Assembly: GCF_933775445.1 (NCBI RefSeq)
Contig: NC_065872.1
Coordinates: 5,704,001 to 5,768,000, forward strand
DNA: 64,000 nucleotides
Source of the DNA: Argentina anserina
Lineage: Eukaryota > Streptophyta > Magnoliopsida > Rosales > Rosaceae
Reading direction: 5' to 3'
Part shown: in pieces, positions 36,779 to 49,019 of the stretch
How the letters are laid out: each line of letters opens with the position of its first letter
Numbering within the stretch: position 1 is the first letter of the stretch
Program-made: the position numbers and the translations under genes
Notes under the pieces: generated by a model
The model's input: only the letters and a program-made list of their open reading frames with translations
Told to the model about the DNA's origin: nothing
Database searches by the model: none

Positions 36779-39700
36779 CATACTCAGTTAGTATGTATTG
36801 CCCATGAAATCTGAAGGAATTTAGAGAGGTGCAAAGTAGGTTGCGGGTAATAATGAACATTACATCTCTTCTACCTACCACTAATAACCAATTAATCAGT
36901 GGTACGTAACCCCTTCCTACGGACGTTTTAAATCGAGTACTTCGTCTTAATTGAGTTAATTCTAACCTTTTCTTTACTTAGCAAACTAGCGAGAGAGTAC
37001 AATGGCCATTCATTGATTCCATCTTATTAGGTGGTTTTGGTACGGTTTATAGGTGGTAATGGAGGAATTATTATTACACCTGTAGGACAATGTTCAATAT
37101 ATATTGCTTTTAATTGGTGCATCATGATTCTGAGTTGATTCTTTAGAGACGTATTTAGAGTTTATGGTTTAATTTTTTGCTCTTGGACCATATAAGCTAT
37201 AGATAAACCCTAGATCTAAGCCTCTAGGTTATCTTGCAACATCAACTCCAAATTATCAACACCACCATATCTACCTAGCGATCAAGAAATAATATTATTG
37301 CCACAGATAACTTAGTATGCGTACGTAGCATTACGTACTGATACTCACAATATATACCACTCGATCAGTGACCAGTCGAGGTGAGCAAGCTAACGAGCAT
37401 CTAGCACAGAGATCCATCTTGAACACTGAAAATGAAAACCTAACTAAGTACTAATTAACCCAAACTCTTTCTCTATGCATCTATTTGACTTACCGATGCA
37501 GTGAGTCGCTCTCGTTCAGAACAGCGCACCTTTCTGCTAATATTCTGGGATTAGTTGCATGCCTACGTTTGCTTGCCATGCAATGTGGCAAAACCCGAAA
37601 ACAGATCGAAGTCGAAATATGAATCGGTCCCAGCAGAAAGTCCTGTTTCTTCATAAACCGTCCGTGTTACAGACTTACAGTAGCCAATTGCATACGAAAG
37701 TATATAGATGCATGTCAATATCATAATATGTTTGAGTTAGGTTTATTTGCTTGCGATGAAATTAAAGAAAATTTTAATAAATAAAAAGGCTACTGCTGCG
37801 AACTGCCCCCGTTAGGTGTGGCAGTGACATCCGATCCCTAACCAGAATAATTAATAGTCTGATCGATCTAGTGCGGAGATTGGAAACAGACATGGATATA
37901 TATATAAATCCTGAAATCCATGTTGAAGTAGGTAATTGGATCAGTAAGCCTTACTACTGCTATTGATTCAGGGTGAATCATGTCCAATTCACTCCCAGCC
38001 AATTTGTTAGTGGAACTGGTAGAATCATGATTTCCCTTGCATATATACTTCAGCAAAATTACTATAACCACGCAAGTGCCACCTGATCGATAATGATGAT
38101 CGAATAGATTTAGTATTATATGATAGTTTTCTCATCTAATATGGGTTAAGTGGAGTACTTTTCTCGAAGATTTTTTTTTGGGCAAGACTTTTCTCAAAGA
38201 TGATCGAGAAGAATTGGTCCCATTCAAATACTTTTCGTTCTCGATACAATTAAACGCGGGAGAAAATAAGCGATGGACAAGCAATCTTACAAAGGAAATG
38301 CCCCATTCATTAATACTTGTTAAGGCGTTGAAAACTTTGGAATGATGATAGCAACCATAAGATAGGGGGCTGGGTCATGAGCATGCAGGCTCATGCGTCC
38401 TTAAGTCAACTGTGTAATAAGTTTACAAATCATAATCAAAATTATATATGACCCCAGCAGAAGAGAAAAGCTTAGTCCGAAGGAAGAAGATGAAATTTGC
38501 CCAAAAAAAAAGGGAAGAAGATGAAGAAAATAGAAATGGCCTTTTACCCTTAAAATTAGAAACACACACATGCATAGAGCAGATATATTTTGAAACCAAG
38601 AACAGTTCTGAAGCCCATGTCGTGACCTATGACACTGTATAACTGAACCCACATCAAGCTAAGCCCGTGGATGATATACAAAGCCACCATTCACCTGTTT
38701 CGGCGGCTTGGCCGTGAATCGACCGAACCAACCCGTATGCTGCAACTGCACTCAATCTTGCAAGCACATTGTTTGGAATTGGTTCATCATCTACTGCCTG
38801 CCTAGAGTCCGCCTAAGTCTCTCTTTGAAACCGCCTAGCACAGTTGAGCACCCGCCTAGAGTCCCGCATAGTTCTCGCGTAGAGTCCGCCTAGCACCACA
38901 TAAATTCCCGCCTAGAAGCTGACTAGCCCGCCTTGCTCCCGCCTAGCGTGGTAGGAAATATCGTATAGCTCCATGCTATTCGCCTATTCCTCATATTGTA
39001 CTCAACGATTTAAACCCTTCTCAATTCTTAAGCCGAAATCTGGTGGCCAGAGACTCACGTTTTCATATAGTTACTGATATGTAGCTCATTGGAGGTTACT
39101 TAGTCGTATTGAATAGGCCGATAAATTACTAGAAGGTTAACTTCAGTTGAGGAAGGAATGCAGACATGCAGTAAATGAGAAAGTCTACTTTCAACGCTTC
39201 AGCCTTCAGGAGTTTGTAGGCACATTAACTTTAGTGGCGGAGCTAGGATTGGAATCTAGGGTGGACTTGAGTTTGCCGATAGACAAAAAAACCTTTGGGA
39301 GGAAATTCATTAACCTGAAAGGAGAGATACACCGAAAAATGGAGGATATAGTCTTATCCCTAAAATGCAATTAAAGAGAATAAACTAGCTAAATTTAACT
39401 CTATGGTTCAATTAAACGTCAAACTCCTGTATGACATCCTCATTGAAGGTCATGTATGGCTCAGTGACTGTAATCAATATTAGAGAAGAAAGTGTGCGAA
39501 GTCTTTAGAGTCTTTAATTAGTATTGGCCGATTGGTTTTAGAAGCCTTCTATTAGTTAAGTTTAATAGTTTAAGAGGGTTTTTATATATATAGCATTAGG
39601 ATTTTTTTTTTGCCGTGAGAACTGGGTGGACTTGAGTCCACTCGCCCCTGCCCTCAAAGGAAACTTAGACAAACGATATGAACAAGCTCACCAAACTCAA

Positions 39701-40860
39701 CAACTAGCATGATGATCTGAATGGCCATGAACTATTGTGATAATGAAGGCTATGGTTGAAGAAGAAAAACATATCATGATGGCCTACTGGTGTAACACAA
39801 TCGAAAGCACCGAAGCTCGAGCTGGGAACAGAAAACTATAATTTTCAGACATTATTCTCGAGGAAATCTAAACGTACAAAAAAAACATCGTGTCATTTAT
39901 CAAACTAAAACAAAAATTTCTTTTAGAATCAATTGATCAAGCAGGTATGGCGGGCTACAGAGACACAGTAAGAACAAACTCCAGAAGCAAAGTCGTGTGG
40001 TTATCACCGTCCAAATATTAAAGGTTAATTTGCTGAAAGAGGCATATATATTGATCTCTTCTGGAACCAAACAATCGAGCAAAATTGTTTTGGGATTTTC
40101 TATAACCCTACGGACATTTTCATTTTCATGTTGGAGGCAGGAAACAACGCAGAAATTTCTCATAGTTCAGCATCTTTGTACTCTCATCTGTTCAAATATG
40201 GCATATGCCACATTAAGTATAACCCTGCATTAGCTACTTTTAAGCTTGAGGCCAAAAGTGAATCAATTAATTACAAGCACAGGTATATATGATCTAAATT
40301 GCTAACAGGGCTTGTCCCATGCATTTGATCTCTTCTTTTGTGAAAGCCAAGATCATAGTAATTCGATTTGTATGGACTCAGATTCGAATCCAACCCCAAT
40401 TTGTGTCTTAACATGTTCTTATATTTGTAAACTATAATTCACGGCTATGATCAGGACTCAAAAGTTGAGCAGATCAATATATACCTCAAATTAAAGCAGA
40501 GAATTTGGTTCCAATTACTATAGTGACATGATCGGACAAAGCTTGCTTAGTGCCTAATTAGTACTTCTATATCTCCTCTTAAACGATAGTTGGATTCTTA
40601 AGCCTTATTTAAGTGTAGTTTAGGTTAATTAACAGATACTCGATGTGACATACAAGGATATCATACCCTTTCAAGTTTCAATACAACCGTGTGGGCTGTA
40701 GCCATGATGATGAGTATGTTTCATTTGTCTGTATCCCTGGTACGATATAACTGCGTATCTGCTAGGAAAGTTCATCACCGATCGGGAAGTTACTCCCACA
40801 AGTGCAAGAATAACGTGCAAATTAAACTTAAGTGACCTCGCCTAAGGTAATACCCCAAAC
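36779..40860. other. Intergenic, no gene supported
   Basis: Apart from the CCGCCTAG cluster (38796-38947), no coding exon is recognised. A 75-codon frame at 39147-39374 has no family likeness and overlaps a possible transposon end (AGTGGCGGAGC at about 39231). Confidence 0.5.
38796..38947. repeat. Cluster of GCCTAG hexamers
   Basis: In about 150 bp there are six exact GCCTAG words, usually as CCGCCTAG, and five one-base variants (GCCTAA, GCATAG, GCGTAG, GACTAG, GCCTTG). Spacing is about 10-25 bp. It resembles a degenerate short tandem repeat, perhaps the core of a decayed element. Confidence 0.6.
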
Positions 40861-40872
40861 CTAAGTGTGGCT

Positions 40873-40879
40873 TATATAA
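40873..40879 (+). promoter_or_regulatory. TATA box of the glyoxalase-fold gene
   Basis: TATATAA lies 97-103 bp upstream of the ATG at 40976. That leaves room for a leader of about 70 nt. Confidence 0.55.
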
Positions 40880-40975
40880 GGACCGCTACCCTTATGCTTG
40901 TGAAGCAGGCAAACCAGAACTAAAGAGCGAGAGATTCCTATTTAAGTATTCAAAAGCCCTAACTAGCCAGGAAGC

Positions 40976-41740
40976 ATGCAGGTTGAGATTGAGGAAGTTA
41001 ACAGCTGCGAGGCACTGCCTTTGCTGTCACTCAATCATGTGTCTTTGCTATGCAGATCAGTGTGGGACTCTATGAGGTTCTATGAAGAAGTGTTGGGCTT
41101 TGTTCTCATCAAACGCCCTTCATCCTTCAATTTCAATGGAGCTTGGTTAGCTTTTCTCACTCTATCTAGCTACTTGTTCAAAGTTCTTTTCAATTAATGC
41201 TTTACTGACCAGTGACCAACTACTTTGTTGTGTACAGGTTGTACAACTACGGAATTGGGATACACCTGATTGAAAGTCCAGCTATGGAGGACTTCGAACT
41301 CCGACCAATTAATCCCAAGGACAATCACATCTCCTTCCAAGTATGAGTTATATTAGTTTTCCTGCAATACTAGCTAGTTAAGCACACAACATGCAGCAAC
41401 ACATATGATTTGCTTATGACAACAAATGTTGTGAATGGTTTTGAACATGCAGTGCACTGATGTTGGACTTGTCAAGAGGAAGCTGCATGAGATGGGGATG
41501 AGGTATGTTACCGCTGTGGTAGAGGACAATGGGGTCAAGGTCGATCAGGTGTTCTTCCATGACCCAGATGGGTACATGATCGAGCTCTGCAACTGTGAGA
41601 ACATCCCCATTATCCCTGTCTCTGCTTGCACCTTCAAGCCCAGAAGTAGCAGCTTCACTAAGGCACCAACTTCATGTGGTTTCATGGAGACGCTGATGAT
41701 GGAAAGCTTGAGCCTGGACATGATGAACTTCTCATTCTAA
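40976..41740 (+). CDS. Glyoxalase I-like (VOC superfamily) protein
   Basis: Three exons (40976-41145, 41238-41340, 41453-41740) encode 186 residues. The wording SLNHVSLLCRSV, SMRFYEEVLGF, GIGIHLIE, NPKDNHISFQ and FFHDPDGYMIELCNC matches the short plant glyoxalase-family proteins of the GLYI4/GLYI7 type, with a single vicinal-oxygen-chelate domain spanning nearly all of residues 15-140. Likely metal ligands, by position in the fold, are His21, Glu69, His87 and Glu135. Family members are annotated as lactoylglutathione lyases, but not every clade member has that activity, so the reaction is not assured. The C-terminal 45 residues are Ser- and Met-rich and not conserved. All introns are GT-AG. 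The gene converges on the PPR gene. Confidence 0.92.
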
Positions 41741-41877
41741 GTTTCGGCAAGAGTGAGAAGTGCCGCTGCTTTTTGGCTGCTGCTGCAAGAAAATACGCTG
41801 CAATGTTTTGTTACAAGGTCTATATAGCAGAATGGTGTACCTTTGTTTGAAGGTGTTTGGTTTGGTTTTCTGCTTAA

Positions 41878-41883
41878 AATAAA
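41878..41883 (+). terminator. Polyadenylation signal of the glyoxalase-fold gene
   Basis: AATAAA lies 138 bp after the stop, before a T-rich stretch. Confidence 0.5.
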
Positions 41884-42235
41884 TTTGTGAGAAAAGATCA
41901 AGTCGTATTGTATGTAACTGTGTGCTTAATCTATTGAAGCCAGTGTGTGCTCTGTGACTATTGCCATATCGTTGAGAAGGAAACAACTCTATATACAGTT
42001 CTTGTTACATATCTATCTCAATTCTCTGTAATTCTAGCAGTTCTGGCATGAGCTTCAAACAACTGTATGTACCTCAAAAAGAAAACAGTCATCTGTTAGA
42101 CGCTTTTCCTCCTATTCTTGTTCATCAGATACGTATCACCTTCATGTGTGGGCAAGGTGCTGGATGCCCGCAAGCATCAAAGAAACACTCTTATTACAGT
42201 AAGACAGAAGCAAATTATATTTCCCAATTCCATGG

Positions 42236-44068
42236 TTAAGAGCTAGATATATTATGCAGGTGTCCATCTATATCAGGAACAAAACCTTTGTCCATCATTT
42301 CCACTTTTACTATTTCATAAGTAATTCGATTTGGGATCAAACCTCTCTCCAGCATCTCATTTAGAAGTTCATTTGCATCTACAAGCTTGTCCTGCACACA
42401 ATATCCCTTGATCAGCACATTATATGTTGTTATATTTGCTCGTTTCCCTTCTTTCTCCATCCGAGTCCTCAAGTTCAAAGCTGCCTTTAGGTTTCCTTTC
42501 CTGCAGTAGCCATCCATCAAATTATTGTATGTCAAATGCCTTGGGCTCAAACCCTTTGTAAGCATCTCATTCAAGAATCGTTCTGCCTTTCTTGGCTCCC
42601 CATCTTTACATAAGGCATCTATCAGTATATCATATGTAATTTGATCAGCTTTCAAGCCCTGAGCCTCCATTTTCTGTAAGAACTTATTGGCTGTTTCTAC
42701 GTTTCCCTGTTTAAGCGAACCAGCTATCAAGCAGTTGAATGTTGACGTGGTTGGGTTAACCCCTCTCTCTATCATCGTGTTATGCAATGCATATGCTTCC
42801 TCCTCCATCTCATTCTTACAATAAGCATCAATGAGTGTATTAAATGTAATGACATTGGCTACCAAGCCTCGCTCACAAATGTTATTGAACAGCTCTCTAG
42901 CTTCTTTCAGCATCTTCTTCTTGCAAAACCCATTTATAAGTGCATTGTAGGTTGCTATAACTGGCTTCAAACCCAAGCCAAGCATTTCATCCCGCAATCG
43001 ACAAGCCTCCTCAAGCTTCCCATCACAGCATAACCCATTTATCAGTGAATTATAAGTAACCACATTGGGTTTCAAACCCTGCCTCCTCATTTCCTCAAAC
43101 ACCTCAAACGCAGCTGATACATTCTCATCCTTACAGAACCCATCAATTAAAGTATTGAACGTGACCTCATTCGGACAAACATTACTCGCCACCATCTCCT
43201 TCAATACGGCATCAGCCTTATGCATTTTCCCCAACCCGCCCAATTTGCAATACCCACGAATGATAGTATTATAAGTAACCACATTTGGTGCAACCCCCCA
43301 AGCCTTCATATCATCCATAACATCCTTTGCCTTATTCAATTTCCCGACTTTACACAACCCATTAATCACAATACTGAAACTAAACAAATCCGCCACTATC
43401 CTCCTCCTAATCATCTCCTTATACACAAACTCAACACACCCAATCTCTTTCTCCTTCACCAAACCACTCAACAAAGCATTACAAGACAGCTTTGACAACC
43501 TAAACCCATAATCCCCAGCTCTCTGAAACGCCTCAAAACCCAAACTGGTCTTGGAATTCTTAACATAAGCCAGCACAAGCATATCAACTATAACTGAATT
43601 AGCACAAAACTGACTGCTACTAGACAATGAAAGCATGTGAAAAACTGAAGAAACAGAATGCTTCTCATTCCTTCTAACAAACTCATCTAATAAAGCTCTC
43701 ATCTTCGGGAACTTCTTCGCATTCGAAAGCGACTGCAACAGCCTACAAGTGATTTCAATACTGTGAGGAGCATTTTGGGCCTTCTGGGCCCAGTTGAAGT
43801 ACCTGTGTACGAGCTCAGGGTCAGCTCCGGAGTCGAGCAGTTGGGGAAGAACTGTGATAAAGGTTGAGTCTTTGAGATGGGTTTTGAGCTCCGACCATTG
43901 TTGCTTTGCTATGCGGTCTGAAATTAATGGAACATTTAGTGATTGTGGGTTTGGAGATTCGGCGATGGAGACTGTGGAACAGAGTTTGATTAGGCGGGTT
44001 TGATGAAGCTGTTGCAGGTGGGTTCGGGCATGGAGGCGTGAAGAGGAGGCGAGGAGGAGCTTCAGCAT
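42236..44068 (-). CDS. P-class pentatricopeptide repeat protein
   Basis: One uninterrupted exon of 610 codons from the ATG at 44068. An in-frame ATG at 44137 would add 23 residues. I prefer 44068 because the product then starts MLKLLLASSSRLHARTH, a good mitochondrial targeting sequence rich in Arg, Ser and Leu without acids. From about residue 190 on there are some twelve 35-residue repeats of the P type (VVTYNTLIDGYCK-like openings and GLKPN-like ends). One of them, starting at VVTYNTIIRGYCK, carries a three-residue insertion. There is no E, DYW or SMR extension. Such proteins bind organellar RNA and affect its processing, stability or translation. The overall likeness is to the Arabidopsis At1g09820 group; the target RNA is unknown. 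Lack of introns is normal for the family. Confidence 0.92.
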   Translation of the reverse strand: MLKLLLASSSRLHARTHLQQLHQTRLIKLCSTVSIAESPNPQSLNVPLISDRIAKQQWSELKTHLKDSTFITVLPQLLDSGADPELVHRYFNWAQKAQNAPHSIEITCRLLQSLSNAKKFPKMRALLDEFVRRNEKHSVSSVFHMLSLSSSSQFCANSVIVDMLVLAYVKNSKTSLGFEAFQRAGDYGFRLSKLSCNALLSGLVKEKEIGCVEFVYKEMIRRRIVADLFSFSIVINGLCKVGKLNKAKDVMDDMKAWGVAPNVVTYNTIIRGYCKLGGLGKMHKADAVLKEMVASNVCPNEVTFNTLIDGFCKDENVSAAFEVFEEMRRQGLKPNVVTYNSLINGLCCDGKLEEACRLRDEMLGLGLKPVIATYNALINGFCKKKMLKEARELFNNICERGLVANVITFNTLIDAYCKNEMEEEAYALHNTMIERGVNPTTSTFNCLIAGSLKQGNVETANKFLQKMEAQGLKADQITYDILIDALCKDGEPRKAERFLNEMLTKGLSPRHLTYNNLMDGYCRKGNLKAALNLRTRMEKEGKRANITTYNVLIKGYCVQDKLVDANELLNEMLERGLIPNRITYEIVKVEMMDKGFVPDIDGHLHNISSS

Positions 44069-44137
44069 TGTGTTAATGGTGGGAGTTGAAATTGGAGGGG
44101 GCGAATTGGAATTGAATTTAGGGTGTTTATATGTCAA

Positions 44138-45880
44138 GGGGGAACCGCCATTTCTGGGAAAACTTGAAACTCACTCAGCCAAATAGGTTGAAAGCAAAAC
44201 ATTCATTTAGTAAAGAAGATAGATACAATTATTCTAAAAACAAAAAATGCCTGCTCTTTTAAAAATATTTTTTTTGTTAATCCATGACCACAACGCTATT
44301 AATGTTAAACTACTTAACCAACTAAGTCAAGGCTCATCGGCATAATCCTCTACCTAGAGAACTACAACTCTAAACTCTTAAAATGTTCAACTAAATTAGA
44401 CATGGGTTTAACTTTTTACGTGTGACAGATTACCTAGCAACATATGGTTATGCTAGGCATAATCAGCTTGACTTGGCACATTCACCATATAATCAAGAAG
44501 TAGATACGCTACCGTCAAGATAGTAGCAACATTTCTAGATTGACAATAATTTCGACCTCATAGCTATCAAAACACATGGCGTCAAGAAGGCTCAATTGAA
44601 GTTTAGAAAACTGATGTTTATGCACATCATCCCATATCAAAAAGAGAAATAATTGATAACTTCTTCATTCACTGCAAACATAAATACATTCACTGATTTA
44701 GCAACAGAGTAGCGAAGTAGACAGATTTTTCTTTCCTAACACCACATTGTCTTTCATTTGGCATGTCTCAAAACCCCTCGCCTCATATATTAACGTACTA
44801 ACTTGATCCCGAAAGGTTAAGGATGGTGTGTTAGAGTTAGACCCCCTCTAATTCACTAAATTAACAATATTTTAGGGGCATTTGTAGAAACTACCATTAT
44901 TAACCGTTTGAAACCTATCACTTTACTTGGAATTAAATGGTAAAAACCGTAAAATCAATAGGACTATGGGGAGGGTCCTTTCTTTTCCCCTTGAAGACCA
45001 TCATTTATGAGTTCAATTACGCGACAAGAGACTAGTTCTCGTCTTTTCTCTATTATGGTACAACCTTCCTCACCTCATTTCCAAACTCACACATCACTAC
45101 GCCCTTAGTTGGCACATTCATGGTGTCACGTTCTGTCCTCCGATCACATCATCATCATCATCCTCATATTTTTAGGTAACAGATTATATCAGGGGCCCAG
45201 AGACTCAGAGAGAGAGAGTGCTATGTGGACGGCAATGCGGGTTTCAAGATCAAACAAAGGGAGCAGAGCAAAAGCCAAGCCAAGAGTCCAATCACTCCAA
45301 ATGCCACCACCACCTTCATCCCAAGAACAAAAGAAAGAAAAAATGCAAACCAACAATTCAACTAGAAACACCTCAATAGGGGACCTACCTCCGATATGCT
45401 TCCGGTGGGTGAGAATCCGCCAAGGGCCTCCATCAGAGTATAATCAACCCCACTGCCTTTTCAAACTTGTGGCCATGGGAGTCCCTGAGCTTCACTTGGA
45501 GCAAATACAAAGTTGACAATAAATCATCTCCATTTCTATTTATTTTAATTTTTCATTGAGTCATCACGTCTCCTTCTTCTTCTCTGGTTATAATTATTTT
45601 TCCTCACCAAATATATAAATTATTATTCTTTGGCCTTCTCGAATCTCCCCAACCCAAACCCACTTTTCTTTATCCCTTCCTAATCCGTTCTTAGTCTTTC
45701 CACATCATTATTAGCTCCCACCAAACCACAGTGGTATTGGGGTCTGTGTTGTTTTTGGGATCTAATCTTTTCCATCTTTTCTGGCTTTGGATTGGATGTG
45801 AAGGCTGCTGCCTTATAATCTATAGCTGGGGTTGTGGCGTAGAAATATGAGAGTTGTGGAAGGCACTAGTACTTCTAATT
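44138..45880. other. Intergenic between PPR and B-box genes
   Basis: No recognisable gene. A 135-codon plus-strand frame (45109-45516) has no family likeness: it is hydrophobic at the start, then basic and Gln/Pro-rich. It lies about 370 bp upstream of the B-box start and might be part of that gene's leader or promoter. Confidence 0.4.
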
Positions 45881-47184
45881 ATGCGAACACTTTGCGACGC
45901 TTGTGAAAGCGCAGCTGCGATCGTTTTCTGTGCTGCCGACGAAGCTGCTCTTTGCCGTGCCTGTGATGAAAAAGTATGTTTCTTTTAAGCTTCTGAGTTT
46001 GGTCTTCCTCAGTTTTGACTTACCCAATTAGTAGCTTCAAGTAGTAAAGCCTAGAATCTAGGGAAAGTATGATGCTTTGTTTCATATTTTCAGTTTACTT
46101 GGTGCAAATCGGACCATCTATGGTGTTAGTTAGTTGTAGATAGTTAACCACTTAACCTTGATTTGCTGGTAGAATTGTTTGTTGTTTTCATGTTAGTATA
46201 GAATGAGTATATTTACTGTTCCATCAAAACCTAAGGAGTTGTATGGAGCAAGGGCATTGCCTCTTATCTTTCCCACATTGTATGTCCTTGTCAAGGTAAC
46301 TAATTTCCCAGAAGTTGATTTTTTTTTCTTGTGCTAAACTCTTGGACATGGTCTATATAGATCGTATCAATAAAGCGATTAAGGATTTTTGGCCTAATCT
46401 AGAAACTATAATAGACTCTTAGAAAGCAATGCTTTAATCTGTTGATGGGGTGGCAGGTGCATTTGTGCAATAAGCTCGCTAGCCGACATGTCCGGGTTGG
46501 TCTTGCAACTCCCAGTGCTGTTCCCCGTTGTGATATTTGTGAAAATGCACCAGGTATGCAGGCGTATTAATGCTGATGTTGGTCTGTCATTGAGGTTATA
46601 TTTGAGAAAAGAAATAAAGAAATCACATCACACTTATATTTTGTTTCTGAAAAACACATGTAGCTTTCTTTTATTGCGAAGTAGATGGGAGTTCGCTTTG
46701 TCTGCAATGTGATATGGTTGTTCATGTTGGAGGTAAAAGAACACATGGAAGATATCTTGTACTGAGGCAAAGAGTGGAGGTGTGTTCATGTTAATATCCT
46801 TTTACACCAAGAATTTATCGATGTTTTAATTTTTACTTTTTAGGCTGCTGTACATTACTTGAAGTTTTACACTATATTGGTTGCTCTGTACTTCTGTAGT
46901 TTCCAGGGGATAAACCTAGTAGTAATGGTGATGATCTCACTTCCCAACCCCCCATCGACCAAGGTGAGACTAGAAGAGTACAACATCAACAACCAAGAAT
47001 GACGATTGGAGACATCCATCAAAATCACAGGGCATCTCCTGTTCGTCTAGCAGATGCCAATGATGAGGGGCATGTAAAGATGGATAATAAGTTAATTGAT
47101 TTGAACATGAAGCCTAATCGGATGCATGGACAAGCTTCAAATAAAGAGGTTAGTAAGTCTTCATTATTCAGTACCAGCAGTTGA
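45881..47184 (+). CDS. Double B-box zinc finger protein, BBX18/19 (DBB1) group
   Basis: Exons 45881-45973, 46457-46553, 46664-46779 and 46900-47184 encode 196 residues. Two tandem B-boxes fill residues 1-90: [20 protein letters not shown] with [18 protein letters not shown], then [20 protein letters not shown] with [19 protein letters not shown]. All zinc-ligand Cys, Asp and His positions are present. There is no CCT domain, which places it in structure group IV. The RQRVEFPGDKP linker and the [12 protein letters not shown] motif are specific to BBX18/BBX19 relatives, nuclear regulators of light signalling and hypocotyl growth. The end is uncertain: AAAGAG|GTTAGT at 47148 is a good donor and a distant acceptor at 47912 would give a two-residue last exon (Asp-Gln-stop). 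Confidence 0.9.
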
Positions 47185-49019
47185 ACTTGTATCTGAACGA
47201 CTGAACTCTTTAGGAACTTTCCCATTCCTAATAAATAATAATATAATATGGTTCCAAACTCTTGGCTATTACACATCTCAGCAGAGGGAAGATTACCACC
47301 TGGTCTGGACTCTTAGACATGATTTAGTTCGTAATTGCTTATTAGTGGCATTATGCCAAAACTGGTTAATACATGTGAATTTGTCTTTTATTTCCAACGT
47401 ACTGAACTAATGACGAGATCTATTTGATTTATAAGCTAAAGACCTGAATCAGCTAGGTAGCTTGATCATTATGATTTACCTTTGTTGCAGTAGAATTCTT
47501 ATTTATAGATCCTTTTGCTTCCATTACATAAATATATAACAGTATCTTGGAATAGATTCTAGTCCATGAGCTTCTATCAGGATAAGATCACTGTAGTTAC
47601 TGTAGGCTGAGATTATTGCCGAACTTTACAATTACAAATGCGAGAACATAATTCCAGCACGTTGTCTATAAAATAATTCTTTAAGCTCAAGCTTCTGCAC
47701 TACACTATCCATTTTCGGATGTTGAACTAAGAGGTTGAAGTTGAAGTACAATATGCATAAATCAACAGGAAATTCAAAACTTTCGTATGATAACCAACTT
47801 ACCTTTAAACAGATGAGCATTGAACTTGTTGGCTGTCATATATCAATGCATCATTTGACTCATGCATACAAGTACTATTTCTAAGTTACAAGCATCTGTT
47901 GTTCTTATCAGGACCAATAGTGGCATATTTAGAAGCATGGACTCGTGCAGATTACTTTCACTAGTCGCTAGAAGGGCAATTCACCTACTCCTTGGCTATC
48001 TGCTACTTCATGAGGAACTCGCTCCTTTAATCATCCATTCTGTTAAGTGGCTCTCTTGGTCATCAAGGGTTAAAGAGTGTCTACCATCAAGTAGTTTAGT
48101 TGTGCAGGATATAGTTGGTTACTCGGAAAGCATTCAAAACTTGCCTTGAAAGCAAAATACTGTTATCTATGCAACTGATGTCGTGGTACTCAGTTGCCAT
48201 TGTTGAAATCTTTGCGAGTGCTTGTATTGTTGTATTTCCACTGCAATTTTAATTTTTTTTTGTAAGTACCAGTTGATCATGGTAGCAAACGGAGAACTCC
48301 GCGCTTTACTGGAAAAAAAAAAACTGTAAGCTCATCCAAATCCATGAGTGGAACGTTTTCGGATTTCCTTGTATTTGATTCAACTGCAATGGATAAGTGT
48401 GTTATTAAGTCCTTATTTCTTCAATTTCTTGGGTTATTTTCAAAGTATGTCGTATGTATTTTATGTCATCATCCTCAATGGATTCACCAAACAAAACGTA
48501 AAAATATCTCAGCCGAAATTACTCTTATCGTAATTTCATGAATAATGTTATTTATACTATTAATGTTTGTCATTCAAAAGGTATGTGAAGTTACATGTAT
48601 ATCTTTGCATCATATAATAATTTGAAATAATTAAGGAGTACAAAGATAAATAACAAAATTAAAATAAATTAATATTTTAGATACTATCCACTCCTTTCAG
48701 CCGATAAGTACTCACTATCGGCATGCTAGGATCGTAACACCCACTATCACTACTCTCTTATTTTCTAAAAATTGTTTAAATCTGCATTTGCAAGTTTTTA
48801 AAAAAAAAAGAATAAAAAAAAAAGCGGGACTCATTGAAAGTTTGAAACGACACTACCCGTTTTTTGGGCAATGTCAGTAAGCCCATTCGTAACCGGATAA
48901 ACCCGCTCCGGCCCAGTAACATATTGTTAAATGTTAAAAACTCGAACCAAATGTCAGAACAAGATTGCTTGCTTCTGCCTTCTGTTTGACACCACTCATA
49001 CCTCTCCGGCCAATCGGCG
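47185..49019. other. B-box 3' region and intergenic DNA
   Basis: Positions 47912-48250 probably belong to the B-box transcript as a terminal exon and 3' UTR if the 47148 donor is used. A 95-codon frame at 47862-48149 is not recognised. Positions 48650-49019 are the upstream region of the S28 peptidase gene. Confidence 0.4.

Noticed and set aside
39227..39650. Possible hAT element starting AGTGGCGGAGC
   Set aside because: The start word resembles a known class of hAT ends, but no convincing matching right end or target duplication was found.
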